Shown here piece by piece: positions 11,189-27,627 of a stretch of 64,000 bases of DNA. Each line of letters starts with the position of its first letter. The stretch's first letter is position 1. Under the pieces are notes generated by a model. That model searched no databases and was not told where the DNA came from. It worked only from the letters and a program-made list of their open reading frames with translations. The stretch is from NCBI GenBank assembly GCA_004026145.2, contig CP034979.1, positions 5,374,701 through 5,438,700 on the forward strand, written 5' to 3'. The DNA is from Takifugu bimaculatus (taxonomy: Eukaryota; Chordata; Actinopteri; Tetraodontiformes; Tetraodontidae). Made by a program: the position numbers and the translations under genes.

Positions 11189-14100
11189 ATGGTTTTTCGT
11201 CCATGTTTTTTGCCCACATTCTCCCGTTTCCGCGCCTCATTACGCCTAATTCTTTCTGCCGACCACAAACGAAATTCGTGGGTCTACATCCAACGTTATC
11301 GTGCGTCGGTAAGATCATTAGGTTATCAATGTCACATCAAGTTGGCTGATAGTAACTGCGTAAATGTTCTGTTCGTTAATTCACTCGGCAACCTCAACTT
11401 TTTGTAGGACTCACACTCATCAGTTGATAGTTTCACCAATAACCTGGAGAAATACAAGGACCTGGCGAAATATTTCAGCAGGAGACTAAGAGCATCATAC
11501 AAGAGGTTCTCCAACATACCTGATTACTCAGTGGTAAGGAGTGTTTTCTGTAATAACATCGCAATTTGGGCTGCTGTATAAGACATTCAAATCAAAAAGC
11601 CTTGTGAAATCATTGATGCTTGTCTTGCTGAACTGTCAAATGCTTGAAACAGATATGTGGACATGACCATGTGTACTTCATTGAAAGTGATGGCATTTAC
11701 AGAATGGATAGGAGACAAAGTAAGAAGTACAAATATTAACATCTGTCAATGGTGTAAAAACCAGCCCATTGGTTATAGAAATGGAACTTCCAACTCTCTA
11801 TCATCAAATCTATGACTTCAGGCAGGCCTGGAGGATGTAATAGTCCTATTATTTATAACCGCTGTGATCCCACTATTTGTAGGTGACATGATGCCAGAGC
11901 AGGTGCTAAATCTTGGACATGTCTCTCAACTAAATAACGGGCTTGATATTGACAAAGAGAAAAAAATACATCAGTGGACTGTGCAGAGAATACGTCTGTC
12001 CCCAAAGGAAAAGCATCTCGCTGCTACAGTGAAGAGTGATTACAGAGAGGAGCTAAGGTGAAAGTAGAACAAACATCATTTAGCTTCTTTATGATATTTA
12101 AAATTGGAAAATTACTGAATTATTAACAGGATAAATGCCCCATAACAACACAGGTGTGTGATTGTGAAGCTTGGAAAAGCAAATTCTTCTGCCCTGGAAG
12201 ATCCCAACATCATATTGTCTTTGGATAAAGTCTTCAGCTTTGGTATGTTTTAAGTCATTTGAAAACTGAACATCAATAATGTCCTAAATGAGTGTTGCCT
12301 GTGTGCACATGGGTGAAGAATGGGCCACAGATGATGTCCTGTTCTACACAACTCTGGAGGCTCTGCGCTGCAGCAGAGTCTTCCGTCTGAGCTTGACCAG
12401 CGCAGAAACCGAGATAACCTCCGTCCATGAAGAAACACGCCCAGAGTAAGCAGAACTAATGTGGTGCTTGAGTTGTATCTGCTCCCAAATAACCTGTAAA
12501 CACTGTCACCTCTCCAGAGTGTTTGTTGAGGTGGCCCTCTCCAGAGACCAGCGGATGCTAAGCATTAACTGTACCAGCAGAACCACTTCAGAGGTGTTGC
12601 TAGTTAATTTAACAACATCTCCTTTCGAACCTTTCCTGGTTCAGCCACGCCAGCTGGACCTCCTGTACCACGTGGAGCACTGGAGAGGGAGGCTGATTAT
12701 TCTGGCTAGCACTGGACCAGGACAGGAGTACCAGGTAATGGCAACACCCACTTACCAGATTACGTACAAGCGGGATAAGTGTTTAGTTCGGTCCAGACTG
12801 TAAATTTTACACTGTGTATTTGTAAAGGTCTTTGAGAAGATAACAAGAAAAAGCATTTGAGGAATAAAGAAGGGATGCATGCTTGGTAAAACAGAGCGAC
12901 TGTATATTTGTGTGCTCACCAGGTGGTGCAGGCTCCTCTCTCCAAGCCATCCATGGACTCATGGATTCCCTTGTTTACTCCAGAACCTGGTACAATCATC
13001 AAAGACATGGACATAGTTGGAAACCACTGTGTCTTGGTTGCAAAAACACCAGCTGATGAATTCATCTTGACTGTCTTCCCCTTGGCCAGTCCCAAGGAAG
13101 TTCACACTGTCCAGGTCAGCTTAACAGAAGCATTTGTTTACTTACTTCCTCACCTGTTACTGATAAAAGCTTGTTATTAACATCATATCTGCGGACATTT
13201 CTTTAGCTTCCCTCTTGGGCCTGCTCCATCAAACCCAAGAGGCCCGACGTGGCAGAACAAGAACATGTGTTTGAGTTCTTGATTTCTTCTCCAGTACACT
13301 CGCCGGTGTCCTGCTGTCTGTACCCTGAGGTTGGGCTATTAGCAACAGACACAGAAGGTGAATTGTCCCCAGAAAGTCCAAGACAATATTATCACCACAC
13401 GCCTGGAGGCCCGTAGCAAGGTGAGAACACTGGTTATACAACAACCCTATACAATTATTGTTCATAGAAAGTTATGGATTCACTTTAATAAAACTAACAT
13501 GCTAGTAAAGTAGAAGTTGTCTTTCTAGGATGGTACCTCTGTGCCAATAACACTGTTTCACACTCTACCTGTGGGAGATTTGAGAGAGGTGCCACTGCTC
13601 GTCCATGTTTATGGTGCTTATGGCCAAGATCTCAACATGGAGTTCCGGCCAGAGATGAGGCTGCTGCTGGAGCAGGGCTGGACTCTGGCGTACTGCCACA
13701 TCAGGTAGAGTTTCACGTCAAGTTGACTTTGTGGAGTAAGAAAAGACGTGTAGAGATTTGTGTTTACTTCCCAGGGGTGGAGGAGAACGGGGTCTTTCTT
13801 GGCAAAGGCAAGCACGAGTGGAAGGGAAGAAAAAGGGTTTGGACGACCTCCGAGAATGTCTCCAGTCATCTTTTCTCAATAGGCATCTCCTCCCCATCGC
13901 TCACTGCACTTACTGCTTTCAGTGCAGGGGCTGTTCCAGTGGCAGCGTTATGCAACACGCACCCGCACATGATGCGGGCTGTCACACTGCAGGTAGCCTG
14001 AAAAATTATTGGATCTTTCAGTCTTCACTTGCATTTTCCAGGGTATATTTTCCTAATACCTGACAACAGTTGAGCGCATGTACACCCAAAGACCTCTCTG

Positions 14101-15708
14101 GCCTCTGTGTTCAGGCTCCTTTTCTGGATGTGTTGGGAATCATGACAGATCCAAGCCTACCGCTCACTTTAGAGGACAGAGAGGAGTGGGGGGACCCAGT
14201 AGGAAACCCTCAACATAAACTTTCCATCTCTTCCTACTGCCCCCTTTACAACATCACTCCTCAGGTGAGAAGGATGACACTTCTGAATGTTTCTGACAGA
14301 CTCTGAAAGCATACTATAACTGCTATGCATTCCATAGATGTGTTATTCATGTTTTTATATATGAATCTCTCAGCCCTACCCATCCATTCTGCTGACAGCC
14401 TACAGGGATGATTCCAGAATTCCTCTGGCAGGTGTTCTCAGATACAGTCAGACTTTAAAGAGTGCAATCAATGCATACTCTACCACAAAGTCAAAATCAG
14501 GTAAATGCTCATTTGATATTACACGGACATGTGTATGTACGGTATATGTATATGCGGTAGGCTGGATGTAGTCGTGTTTTGTGTTGCAGCATGCATCTCC
14601 CCCTGTTCCTCGTGTGTTTAGTTTTGGTTTTCACTGGAGAGTTCCAAAGTTGAGAAGGGTGAGATCCCAACAGTGGTGTCAATGTGTATCTGCAGCTTGG
14701 GGAAACTGCGAACAGAATCTGAAGTTCGCAGCCAAAGTACAGCAAAGGTCACCTTCTGGTATAGAATAAGAGTGTGTATATGTCAGCTAATTGCTCTCGT
14801 TTCCCCTCAGACTGGCTCTGCCTCCCTCTCACTTTTAATCTGCCCTCCCCACATTGGCGGTTCGTTTTTACACCCCTCTCACTCTGGCACACCCACCAAT
14901 CGTCATTTCAAATACACACATTATCTCCCTCTCTTTCAGTTGTTCCTACGCGCATACACCAGGATGTGTGTATATATGTCTCCCTAATCGGACCCTGTCT
15001 GTTCTCTAGAGCCTTTGATAAAGTGCTGATGGCGTAGACATCTGCAGGCAGGTCCATTAGCATGGTCAGAGATAGTGTATCGGAGCAAGAGATTAGACAC
15101 CACAGACTGGGAGCTGTCAAGGTCACGACCGTACTTGTGTAACAGCCTGTACAACAGAGGAAGGAAGATGAGCAGGATGTGAAGAACTTGGGGAAGGGGG
15201 TATCGGGGAGAGGGGTAAATGGGGGTGTGGATTGGGGAGAGGGGTAAGTGTGTGTGTGGGGAATTCCATGAGGTCTAAACATTCCATATCTGCTCTGACC
15301 CCTACGTGTTGTTATTTTCTTTTAGAACATGAGCCAGCATCAAGCGTAGTGCTTAATATTCAGTGTGGAGCAAACCACCTGGGGCCTGAAGACTTTCAGA
15401 TGATGCTGGAGGAGGTAGAGTTACATTGTTTCCCAAAAAGCAATTGTCACCCCAAATTATCATTTCAGAGGCTAATCTACTGACACATTAATCAATATGT
15501 ACTCACTTTCACCTTCAAACTAAAGCATTTGGAATCCTCCTTAATAAGAGGTTGTTTCTATTGGTTGTGAGTCCTCTGTTGATAAGTGCACGATGAAATA
15601 TATGTCTACTGTTTTTGTCTCACCTCACAGGAAGCCCTCAAGTTAGCGTTTTTATATACGGAGCTGCGCCTGGACCCCCCTCAGCCTCCACGCAGGAGAA
15701 AGAGATAG
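11189..15708 (+). CDS. PREPL: prolyl endopeptidase-like protein (S9 family serine hydrolase)
   Basis: Fifteen coding exons: 11189-11308, 11408-11533, 11653-11719, 11883-12057, 12154-12242, 12319-12445, 12518-12734, 12923-13114, 13207-13420, 13529-13704, 13775-13992, 14115-14264, 14374-14500, 15326-15414, 15631-15708. If two single-base breaks are ignored the product is about 720 residues, against 727 in the human long form. An N-terminal beta-propeller-like region is followed by the alpha/beta-hydrolase domain. The catalytic triad is Ser~550 in F-S-A-G, Asp~636 in Y-R-D-D-S-R and His~683 in G-A-N-H. The hydrolase core motif V-H-V-Y-G-A-Y-G is present. The Arg-rich first exon looks like a mitochondrial presequence; human long PREPL is reported as mitochondrial. 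Human PREPL is lost in a congenital myasthenic syndrome. Exons 9 and 11 each hold one extra base, near 13367-13370 and 13871-13874. The gene ends tail to tail with SLC3A1. Confidence 0.93.
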
Positions 15709-15766
15709 CAGAACTGTGAGGACTAACGTACCAATACAACAAACAGACATGTGGAACAATCTTTTT

Positions 15767-15772
15767 TTTATT
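15767..15772 (-). terminator. SLC3A1: SLC3A1 poly(A) signal
   Basis: AATAAA on the minus strand, 78 bp after the SLC3A1 stop codon. It lies inside the 141-bp gap to the PREPL stop, so the 3' untranslated regions of the two convergent genes probably overlap or nearly so. Confidence 0.6.
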
Positions 15773-15849
15773 ATTTGGAATCAACTACATACATACAACC
15801 GCCCTCAATATTCGCTGACTGCTGTAATATTTAATGAGTAGCGATGTTC

Positions 15850-20524
<4,675 letters not shown>

Positions 20525-20590
20525 CTACTCTGAAGACAGCTCTCCTGCAGACTGGCTTGATTTATGGTCGCCTGGGTCAGAGTACACCCC

Positions 20591-20608
20591 GCGCGCGCGC
20601 GCGCGCGC
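20591..20608. repeat. (GC)n tract upstream of SLC3A1
   Basis: Eighteen bases of strictly alternating GC, about 120 bp upstream of the SLC3A1 start codon. The run is CpG-rich and of a type able to form left-handed DNA. A role in the SLC3A1 promoter is possible but not shown. Confidence 0.85.
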
Positions 20609-23093
20609 ACGGAGTCACCTGTGGAATGTGGGAAATTTGAGCGTTTAATGGGATGTTAGTGGAAATATCCCCAAAACTATCAGGTGACAAATGATTTGTA
20701 AAATTCTTTTTATTCAAATGAAAGTTTAAAATTGAGGATTTTTTTATTTGTAATACCAATTTATAACTGCGTTAACTGACTTACACAGGGATTTAACTTG
20801 TACATCAGTTATTTTTTTAAAGGATGTATAAAAATATACGCAAGTGTTGTGTAGTTAGTTTTATGTAGTTAATGTTTTTGAAAAAAAAAGAAAAAAAGAA
20901 TTTGAATGTGATGAATGGATTTGAATTTGCCAGTAGGGCAATAAATGCTGAAGCCATTTGAACTGAAGTGCATGTTTTATTGACATTTTCACTGACTGTT
21001 CCGCAATATCACAACAGCATAGTGAAATACAGGACGAAGGAATGTGAGCATTCAGGGTGTTAAACCTTTTCTGGATTTATTCAAAGATCAGGACGTGCAC
21101 ACCAGTTTCCTACTACTGTCTTCAAAATACGACATTTTCAAAAGCAGGGAATAATTTAACTGTAGGACTTGGGTCAGTCTATATTAGTCACAGCATACAT
21201 CTGTTAACACTGACCACAAATTACAGAAGGCTTGGACAAATTCTCTGTCCTCGGGAGGACAGGACAGTTGTCTTTGTTCAGTTTGTGTCTCACCTGGTTA
21301 CATTTAGAATAAATGGCAGCATCAAAAGTTGAAATGCTTCAAGAAGAAAGAAAACACATTTCCTGCAGAGGCACAAAGAAGACAAAACTAAAACGCAAAG
21401 AGAGCTTGTTCTTATGGGGCCTCATGAGAATAGGTTGCTGTTTAAATTCCGTCCATACAGTGAAAACTGTAAAGGAAAAATAATACATTCAGAAAAATAA
21501 ACACCTTTTTATTAAACCCTTGTCTTGTGAAACACTGTGAAACACTTCAGAAACATGAACAGTTCAGCAAATGCAATGAAAAGTATGTTTTCATATTTAA
21601 ATTCCCAAGGCCCCAAAGAGCAAAATCCTGAAAGGAATGTACATGTTTGAAATGTTACAGCTTTTATTAACCAACACCCCGACCCCCCCACACCCTGGAA
21701 AATTCAACCGCTGGCAAATGCACAAACATGCTGGGTCAGATGGCACCATGAACCAGAATCACCGCTGCTATTACCCGACGGGGCAAAAAGTTGCACTTTT
21801 TACAGTGTTACAACCCAAAATAGGCAGTATCAAAAAATATGCTAGATGATAAATGTGGAATATGTTAATGAAGAGTTTAAAAATTTAAAATTAAATTCTT
21901 CTTGTACTTTGGTGGCAAAGATAACAGGCTGATGGTAAAGATGAGGCCACTATGGAAACATGTCAACAGATTTGGATCTATTGTCTTTAGCGAATAAACT
22001 GACCACAAAGTCAGCCCAGAATGTGCTGTGCATGCTACATTAATATTGTTGTGCCCCAATCAAAAGGGGCTTTTTTAAACTGCATGGATGACCTCAGAGT
22101 CCTGGAGAGAAGACGGCTCTCAGAAAAACCAGGTTTGTGTTTGCAAAAAGTGCAGGAAGGACAAAGAGGACAAAGAGGAACTGACATACCAAATCAACAG
22201 AATGTGAATATATATCATTTGTATCTAACACATAACTTATTTTTACCTTTGACAACAACGGGATGAAAAGCTTATTATTCTGGAAATGGCCACCAATATA
22301 AACAAATCACTTCTGACAAAACATACTGAATCAAAAGCGTAGGGAAAAAGCTATAAAAGCAGAAGCTACTGCACTGTTATGAGAGACGGGGAGGGAATAC
22401 TTGCAGTCTGACATTTAATCCCCAGTAAAGGTAAGCTCCTGTCTGCAGCCAGCCACACCATCCAGTACCAGCCACACCATCCAGTACCAGCCACACCAAC
22501 CAGTACCAGCCACACCATCCAGTACCAGCCACACCATCCAGTACCAGCCACACCAACCAGTACCAGCCACACCATCCAGTACCAGCCACACCAACCAGTA
22601 CCAGCCACACCAACCAGTACCAGCCACACCATCCAGTACCAGCCACACCAGTGTAGAGTAGCTGCATTAAAACTCTTGAAGAGAATGTCTCCTCATCTTT
22701 AGGTATTTATCTGCTGGGCTCCAGGACAGTGAGGAATGCTCTGAGACAGTGGTAGTGTAGTGCCAGCAGTCTACCAGGAGCAAGAAAAAAAACTTGCAGG
22801 ATCGTGTCCACGAGTGATTCCTCAGTTCTGAGGAATTAATGATGGGCACAAACAGCTGGTTGCCCTCTGATGAACACCAGGTGTGTAGCGGTCCTTCCAA
22901 ACAGTCAATATTATTATTAGTTTCGCTTGTTCCTCTTCACAATAAAAAGGCAACATTTTTTCTTCCACACAGGGGTTTAATGTCCATTTGTAAACTCCAT
23001 GGATTTTGCTTCAACTTATTTCCCAATAAGGGGGGAGGAGGTGACTATGGATGTCTTTGTGCAGAGAGGTGGTCCTGCCTTTGTGCTAGATGG
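20609..23093. other. SLC3A1 upstream region and PPM1B 3' flank/UTR
   Basis: No coding exon was found. The right part should be the PPM1B 3' untranslated region. Candidate minus-strand AATAAA signals are seen at about 21663-21668, 21508-21513 and 21076-21081, and I cannot tell which is used. The left part is the 5' flank of SLC3A1, with the GC tract. The only structured feature is the 19-bp minisatellite at 22449-22650. The remainder is AT-rich and unremarkable. Confidence 0.5.
22449..22650. repeat. 19-bp minisatellite, about 11 copies
   Basis: The unit is CCAGCCACACCATCCAGTA, with a second version carrying CAAC in place of CATC. Ten full units and one partial unit fill exactly 202 bp without indels. 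The T/A variants run T T A T T A T A A T. Because 19 is not a multiple of 3 and the unit has no stop on the minus strand, all three minus frames are open through it. This is a by-product of the repeat, not a gene. It lies downstream of the PPM1B stop codon, probably in its 3' untranslated region. Confidence 0.97.
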
Positions 23094-26000
23094 CTACCAG
23101 TGGTACTCCAGTACATCTCCACTCTGCAGAGTAATGAGAGGGGGGAAGAAAAAAGGACAAGGAACATTTGGGGGAGGAAAAACAGAGCAAGAGACGGGAG
23201 AAAACAAGAGCACAGCATTAGCAAACAAGAAGCACTCCTTAGAATGATGGTGATTGTAGATTTGTGTTTGGACTTCAAGGCCACGATTTCCTCGGATAAA
23301 TAGGAAACAATAAAGCTGGAAAGCAGCTACAAATTTGAAGTTAGTCAGTGTACATTAAACCTGAGCACACAGGTCCATTCTGCAGCAGCCCCCCATCAAT
23401 CCCTCGGTCCCATGGCAGGAAGTGACAAAGTAACAGAGGCGGGCGCCTCGCGTGCAGACGAGGAAAGACTTGCTGAAACTGCGATGCATGCGTGTAAGAA
23501 CAGTGCATGCGTGTGTGTGTTTTAACAGAGGGGTGGACAGGAACAGACACATCAGAACAAGGAGACTGATGGAACAACAGGGGGAGGAACAGGACATACG
23601 TAGCAGGACGCCACTTACATGCCTTCGGGAATACGTGAGCGCGCGCATGTGTGTGTGTGGGGGGGTGGTTGGAAGAAAAGGAGAGGGTTTAACAGTAACA
23701 CACAGCACATCATCACTTACCAAATGAAACAGGAGGGCTGCATTAATCAGAGGTGAACACACAGTTAGAGAAATCAACACATCTCTTATGAGTCAATGTG
23801 TGTTGGTGAAGTTTGGGGCGCTAAAATCTGTTTATTCCTTTAAGAGAAACTACCATGACTTTTTTACTTCCAGACTGAGGAAGTGTGGGTGGTGTCTTAA
23901 TCAGGCCAGTAGGCCTGACACAACGGCCGACTGTGATCCAAAAGTTGGACAAGAAAAGGAACAGGTAGAAGTAGAAAAAGAAAGAGAAACCACAGTGACT
24001 GGGAAAATTAAAATACAAGTCTTCAAACTGAACCCAGACTGCAACCGACAGTCTGACAGTCTGCAGAACAGAAATATCCACCTGTATTCAGTTGAACAAA
24101 ACCAGTATTTTAATGCCCTGCTCTAAAGCAAACACACATACTGCAGCAGATAATGAGCAAATGTTCACAACATGCACACCTGGCAAAGGTCTGGTTCAAA
24201 CTCTGACATTTTAAGGGGAAAAAAAGTCTGATTGCGCTTAAGATTTTACCTAAAGATCTGAGTAGACAAGGCATTAACCCAAGGTCAAAGCAAGTCAACA
24301 TACAGCGACACTCACCCCGTCTTCCTCCCTGTACAGATTCAAACGGTTGTAAACGGCCTCTATAACACTGCGTCTGAGAGAGAGGACAAAAAAGTGTCCT
24401 GTTAGACATTAATGACAGGAAGAACACAGTGTTTTCATTCTGATTCTGCATTGAATGGTCATGCATAAAAATCCCCTCAAGGAGCCGATTTTGAGTCATG
24501 TAACATAACTGGACATATAACTTTATTAAACTGTGGAATAACATACAATGTTGTTAGAAAGTAAGAACTCTTTAGAGGTTACATACTTGCTGGCCAGACC
24601 TCCTCCTGGTGGCAGGGTGGGCATTCCACTGTCAGTGGACAAGCTTCTCATCACTGTTACCATGTCTGGAAACCCCACCTCCTCAGCATGACACAGCATC
24701 TCTAAAACAACAGCAGACATTGTTAGACAAGTCTGTTCATAAAGCCTCCAAAGGCCAGGAAGACCTGAGGAAAGGTAAGACAAGAAAAGGAAAGTAGAAT
24801 GGAAAATGAGACAAATATGGAGCGAGAGGGGGAGAGAGAGCAGAGTTGTATGACACCAGCTCAATGGCCAGCCAGTTCATTCTTTCCCTTGTCCTATTTT
24901 CTTTCCATCTTCCAGGAACAGACAGTAACTAGAGCAAATGCATGTGTATCAAATGGAGAAGTAACCAATAGCCAGATGGATGGGGAACCCATTCAAATAA
25001 GAGAAGGAGAAGAGAGAACAGGGACTTCAGAAAAGGGATGCGGAAAAGGACGTTGTGGTGGTGTCATTCCTATGTCGCCGGTTGTCACTATCTTTGAAAC
25101 GTCGGGATCAATCAGGGAACGTGTGTGTAATGATTCAGTCGAACAGAACCTGCCCAGCAGTCATCAGGAGTCATTTCAAAGAAACCTCCCTGGAATTGTG
25201 CTACAGAACCTTGAACAGTATGAAAACAGTCAGTTTACTTTCATGCATTCTCACCTTCCACTCGAGACTCCAGATAATTGTTGAGCTCAGAGTCTTTTCT
25301 CACAGCTTCCTCTGACACTTTGGGAGCGCCAGGCAAACACACTAAAACAATACTCATGTTATCCCGACTCCCCTGTGATGCAAGAAGACAGGGTTTAAAA
25401 AACAACAACAAAACAGCAGCAGATACAATAAATTCATATGTAGCAAGTTAAAACAAAATCAGCATTTTCTTTTATATAGGACTTCAGCTATTGGGTATAT
25501 TATTCTGCATAAATCATCTGAATTCTGCTGAAGAAAGAACATAAGACACACCTTGTGCAGGCAGGTGTCCACCACTTCATTGCAGACTCTCTCCAGATCA
25601 TCTGACACTTCAAGTCTCGATTTTACAAATTCACACAGTTCCTCGTTGGACATGACATCCCAGATGCCATCAGCACGCCAGTATCAGAAATTGGTCCTGT
25701 TCCTGGGGCACGCGTCATCTCACATACTGCTGGTTCGGGGCTAACCAGTTGCTCTGTGGGGCCCTTCCCAGTCCACACACTTGTAATGATAGTCCCCCAA
25801 GGCCCTCGATACAGCCAGTGATCCGTTAACCCTTTGGATCATCACTGTGCCGCCCGCATTTTGAATCCGCTCTCTTTCGCGTGGGTTGCATGGTTTGTGG
25901 TCAAGTGTGGAGAAACAGACATGTGAATTGCGGTACAAAACGGCTCGAGAGTCACCACAGTTAAAGAAGATGAAATGCTTCGGCGAAATGATGACTCCAA

Positions 26001-26449
26001 CCGCCGTCGAGCCGCTGCGGTCCATGCCGTTGCGAAGTTCAGAAAAGCTGCGCATGTGCTCGTCGATTCTCAGGAAGCCCTGCCCTGATCCCAGCTTTCA
26101 CTGCCTCCACTGTCGGAGAACCTGATGAAGGGTCAATGACTGAGCCGTCTGGAGCCTTGGGGCCACTGTGGGAGCTTTGTGAACCTCCAGCTCCAAAGCT
26201 TGCATTGATTATATGATCCAGAAGATGCTTAGAGCAATAGTTGGCTACTCGAGAGCCGGCATGACCATCATACACAGCAAAAAAAGACCAGTCGCTCATA
26301 CCGGGAGCAGAAAGTCCCAACACAGCTGTGTGAGCGTCCTCCATGTCCACTCGCCAACCCTGCATGGAGCTCAGTCCGTAGCTCAGGCCTTTGCCCTCCC
26401 CGCAACAGTTGTGCTTCTCCGTCTTGGGCTTATCCAGAAATGCACCCAT
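23094..26449 (-). CDS. PPM1B: protein phosphatase, Mg2+/Mn2+ dependent 1B (PP2C-beta)
   Basis: PPM1B is a metal-dependent Ser/Thr phosphatase acting on TAK1, IKK and CDK substrates in human cells. Coding exons on the minus strand: 25552-26449 (the exon begins at 26478), 25255-25372, 24587-24701, 24316-24373 and 23094-23123. The corrected length is about 404 residues; the human short-tail isoform has 387. The start [14 protein letters not shown] has the Gly2 myristoylation signal. PP2C motifs follow in order: [17 protein letters not shown] (Asp61), [15 protein letters not shown] and G-S-R-D-N-M-S. The last exon adds only S-G-D-V-L-E-Y-H-W, like the D-L-E-D-P-W tail of a human isoform. A Gly/Ser insert follows the D-G-H-A-G region. 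The large exon contains four extra single bases, so as written the phosphatase frame is broken. PPM1A is a close paralogue, but position next to SLC3A1 supports PPM1B. Confidence 0.93.
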
Positions 26450-27627
26450 GGCTCTGCTTGAAGAGACCCAAGTGTTACCTGTCTGAGACAGGAAAAACAC
26501 AGATGAACCACTGCAGGAGAGTTCATTCAGGGTCAGCAAAACAATGAACACCAAATGTCATAAACAAGTATTCCCAAGAGAAATAAACTTGGTTCTTGGT
26601 GCTGAAGAAATTAATCCAGAGTAGTCATCACAAGAAGTGCAGTTGAGGATGGTATTAACTGGACCTGCATTAGCTAAATGAAGAGTTGCATCAGGCCTCA
26701 CCCTGAGGAAAAACTCCAGTTGGTGTTACTTAGTTATGTAATATGAGAACATAGCAGATTTCTTACCGAATATCACATTAAACGGCCTCAGATAAACACA
26801 TGACTAGAACTATCAATACATTTCACTTCAAAAGTGGCGCAATGTTCCCGTCCCTTGAGGACACACAGATGAGCTTGTCCAAAGTATAACAGCAAAGGAA
26901 GACTAGGACATTTTTCTTGTCCAAACAATGAATATGTCCCCAAAACTGAATTAGTGTAGTTTGATGAACATGAAAATGAACATGAAACCCTACGATGCTG
27001 CACACACTGCATATTGTGCAGAGGCACACACACTCAAGTGTGTTTTGTTTTCAAGATCTTACTTTGTTGAATTTTCTGCCTTTCTATAGCTGCCGACTGC
27101 AGTTAAGGTTACTCAATACCAACGAATAAGAGGGCAGCTGTAAAACTAGTAACAGCTGTAATATAGTATGATAGTTTGAATCAAAGCCCTTTCATCTGCG
27201 ACACATCAAACGTCAAAGCTTCTTTGATTTTGGTTTGATTCTCTTTTTCCAAGGTTAAAGGAAAATTCCATGATAGTGAGGGCTTTGCCTTGCAGGGGCA
27301 CATAGAAACAAATCCAGCTAACGGACCTCTCCCCCCCACAGTTATTTGATTTCAGACAGGCAGTTAAAGGCTTTACAGGCTAACTCCATTCAACAATCAG
27401 CTGCTGATGGGATCCAACCAGGGTCAGATTAGCCTGTCAAACCCAGACTGAACTACCACTACAACAGTCTCCCCCCCAGCTCTTGTGTGGTGACAGGCAG
27501 GGTAGAGAACATGACGTAATGCTGTAACAAGCATCAGTGACAAGGCTGAAATACATTTGTGAGTTAGCTCTTAATGGTGATCTATAAAACCTTCACAGAG
27601 TAGAGAGTAGAGAAGTTTCAGCAGCTA

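Noticed and set aside
22449..22650. CRISPR-like array
   Set aside because: Units are head to tail with no unique spacers, in a vertebrate genome. It is a minisatellite.
22366..22667. Three long minus-strand frames of about 77-96 residues in all three phases
   Set aside because: They come from the 19-bp minisatellite, which has no stop in any minus frame. Not a gene.
22839..23303. 154-residue plus-strand frame
   Set aside because: It is antisense to the PPM1B terminal exon, with no recognisable domain, and its composition looks like a chance frame.
24799..25284. 161-residue plus-strand frame
   Set aside because: It lies over a PPM1B intron and antisense to part of an exon. Low-complexity Glu/Arg start, no homology, no splice sites of its own.
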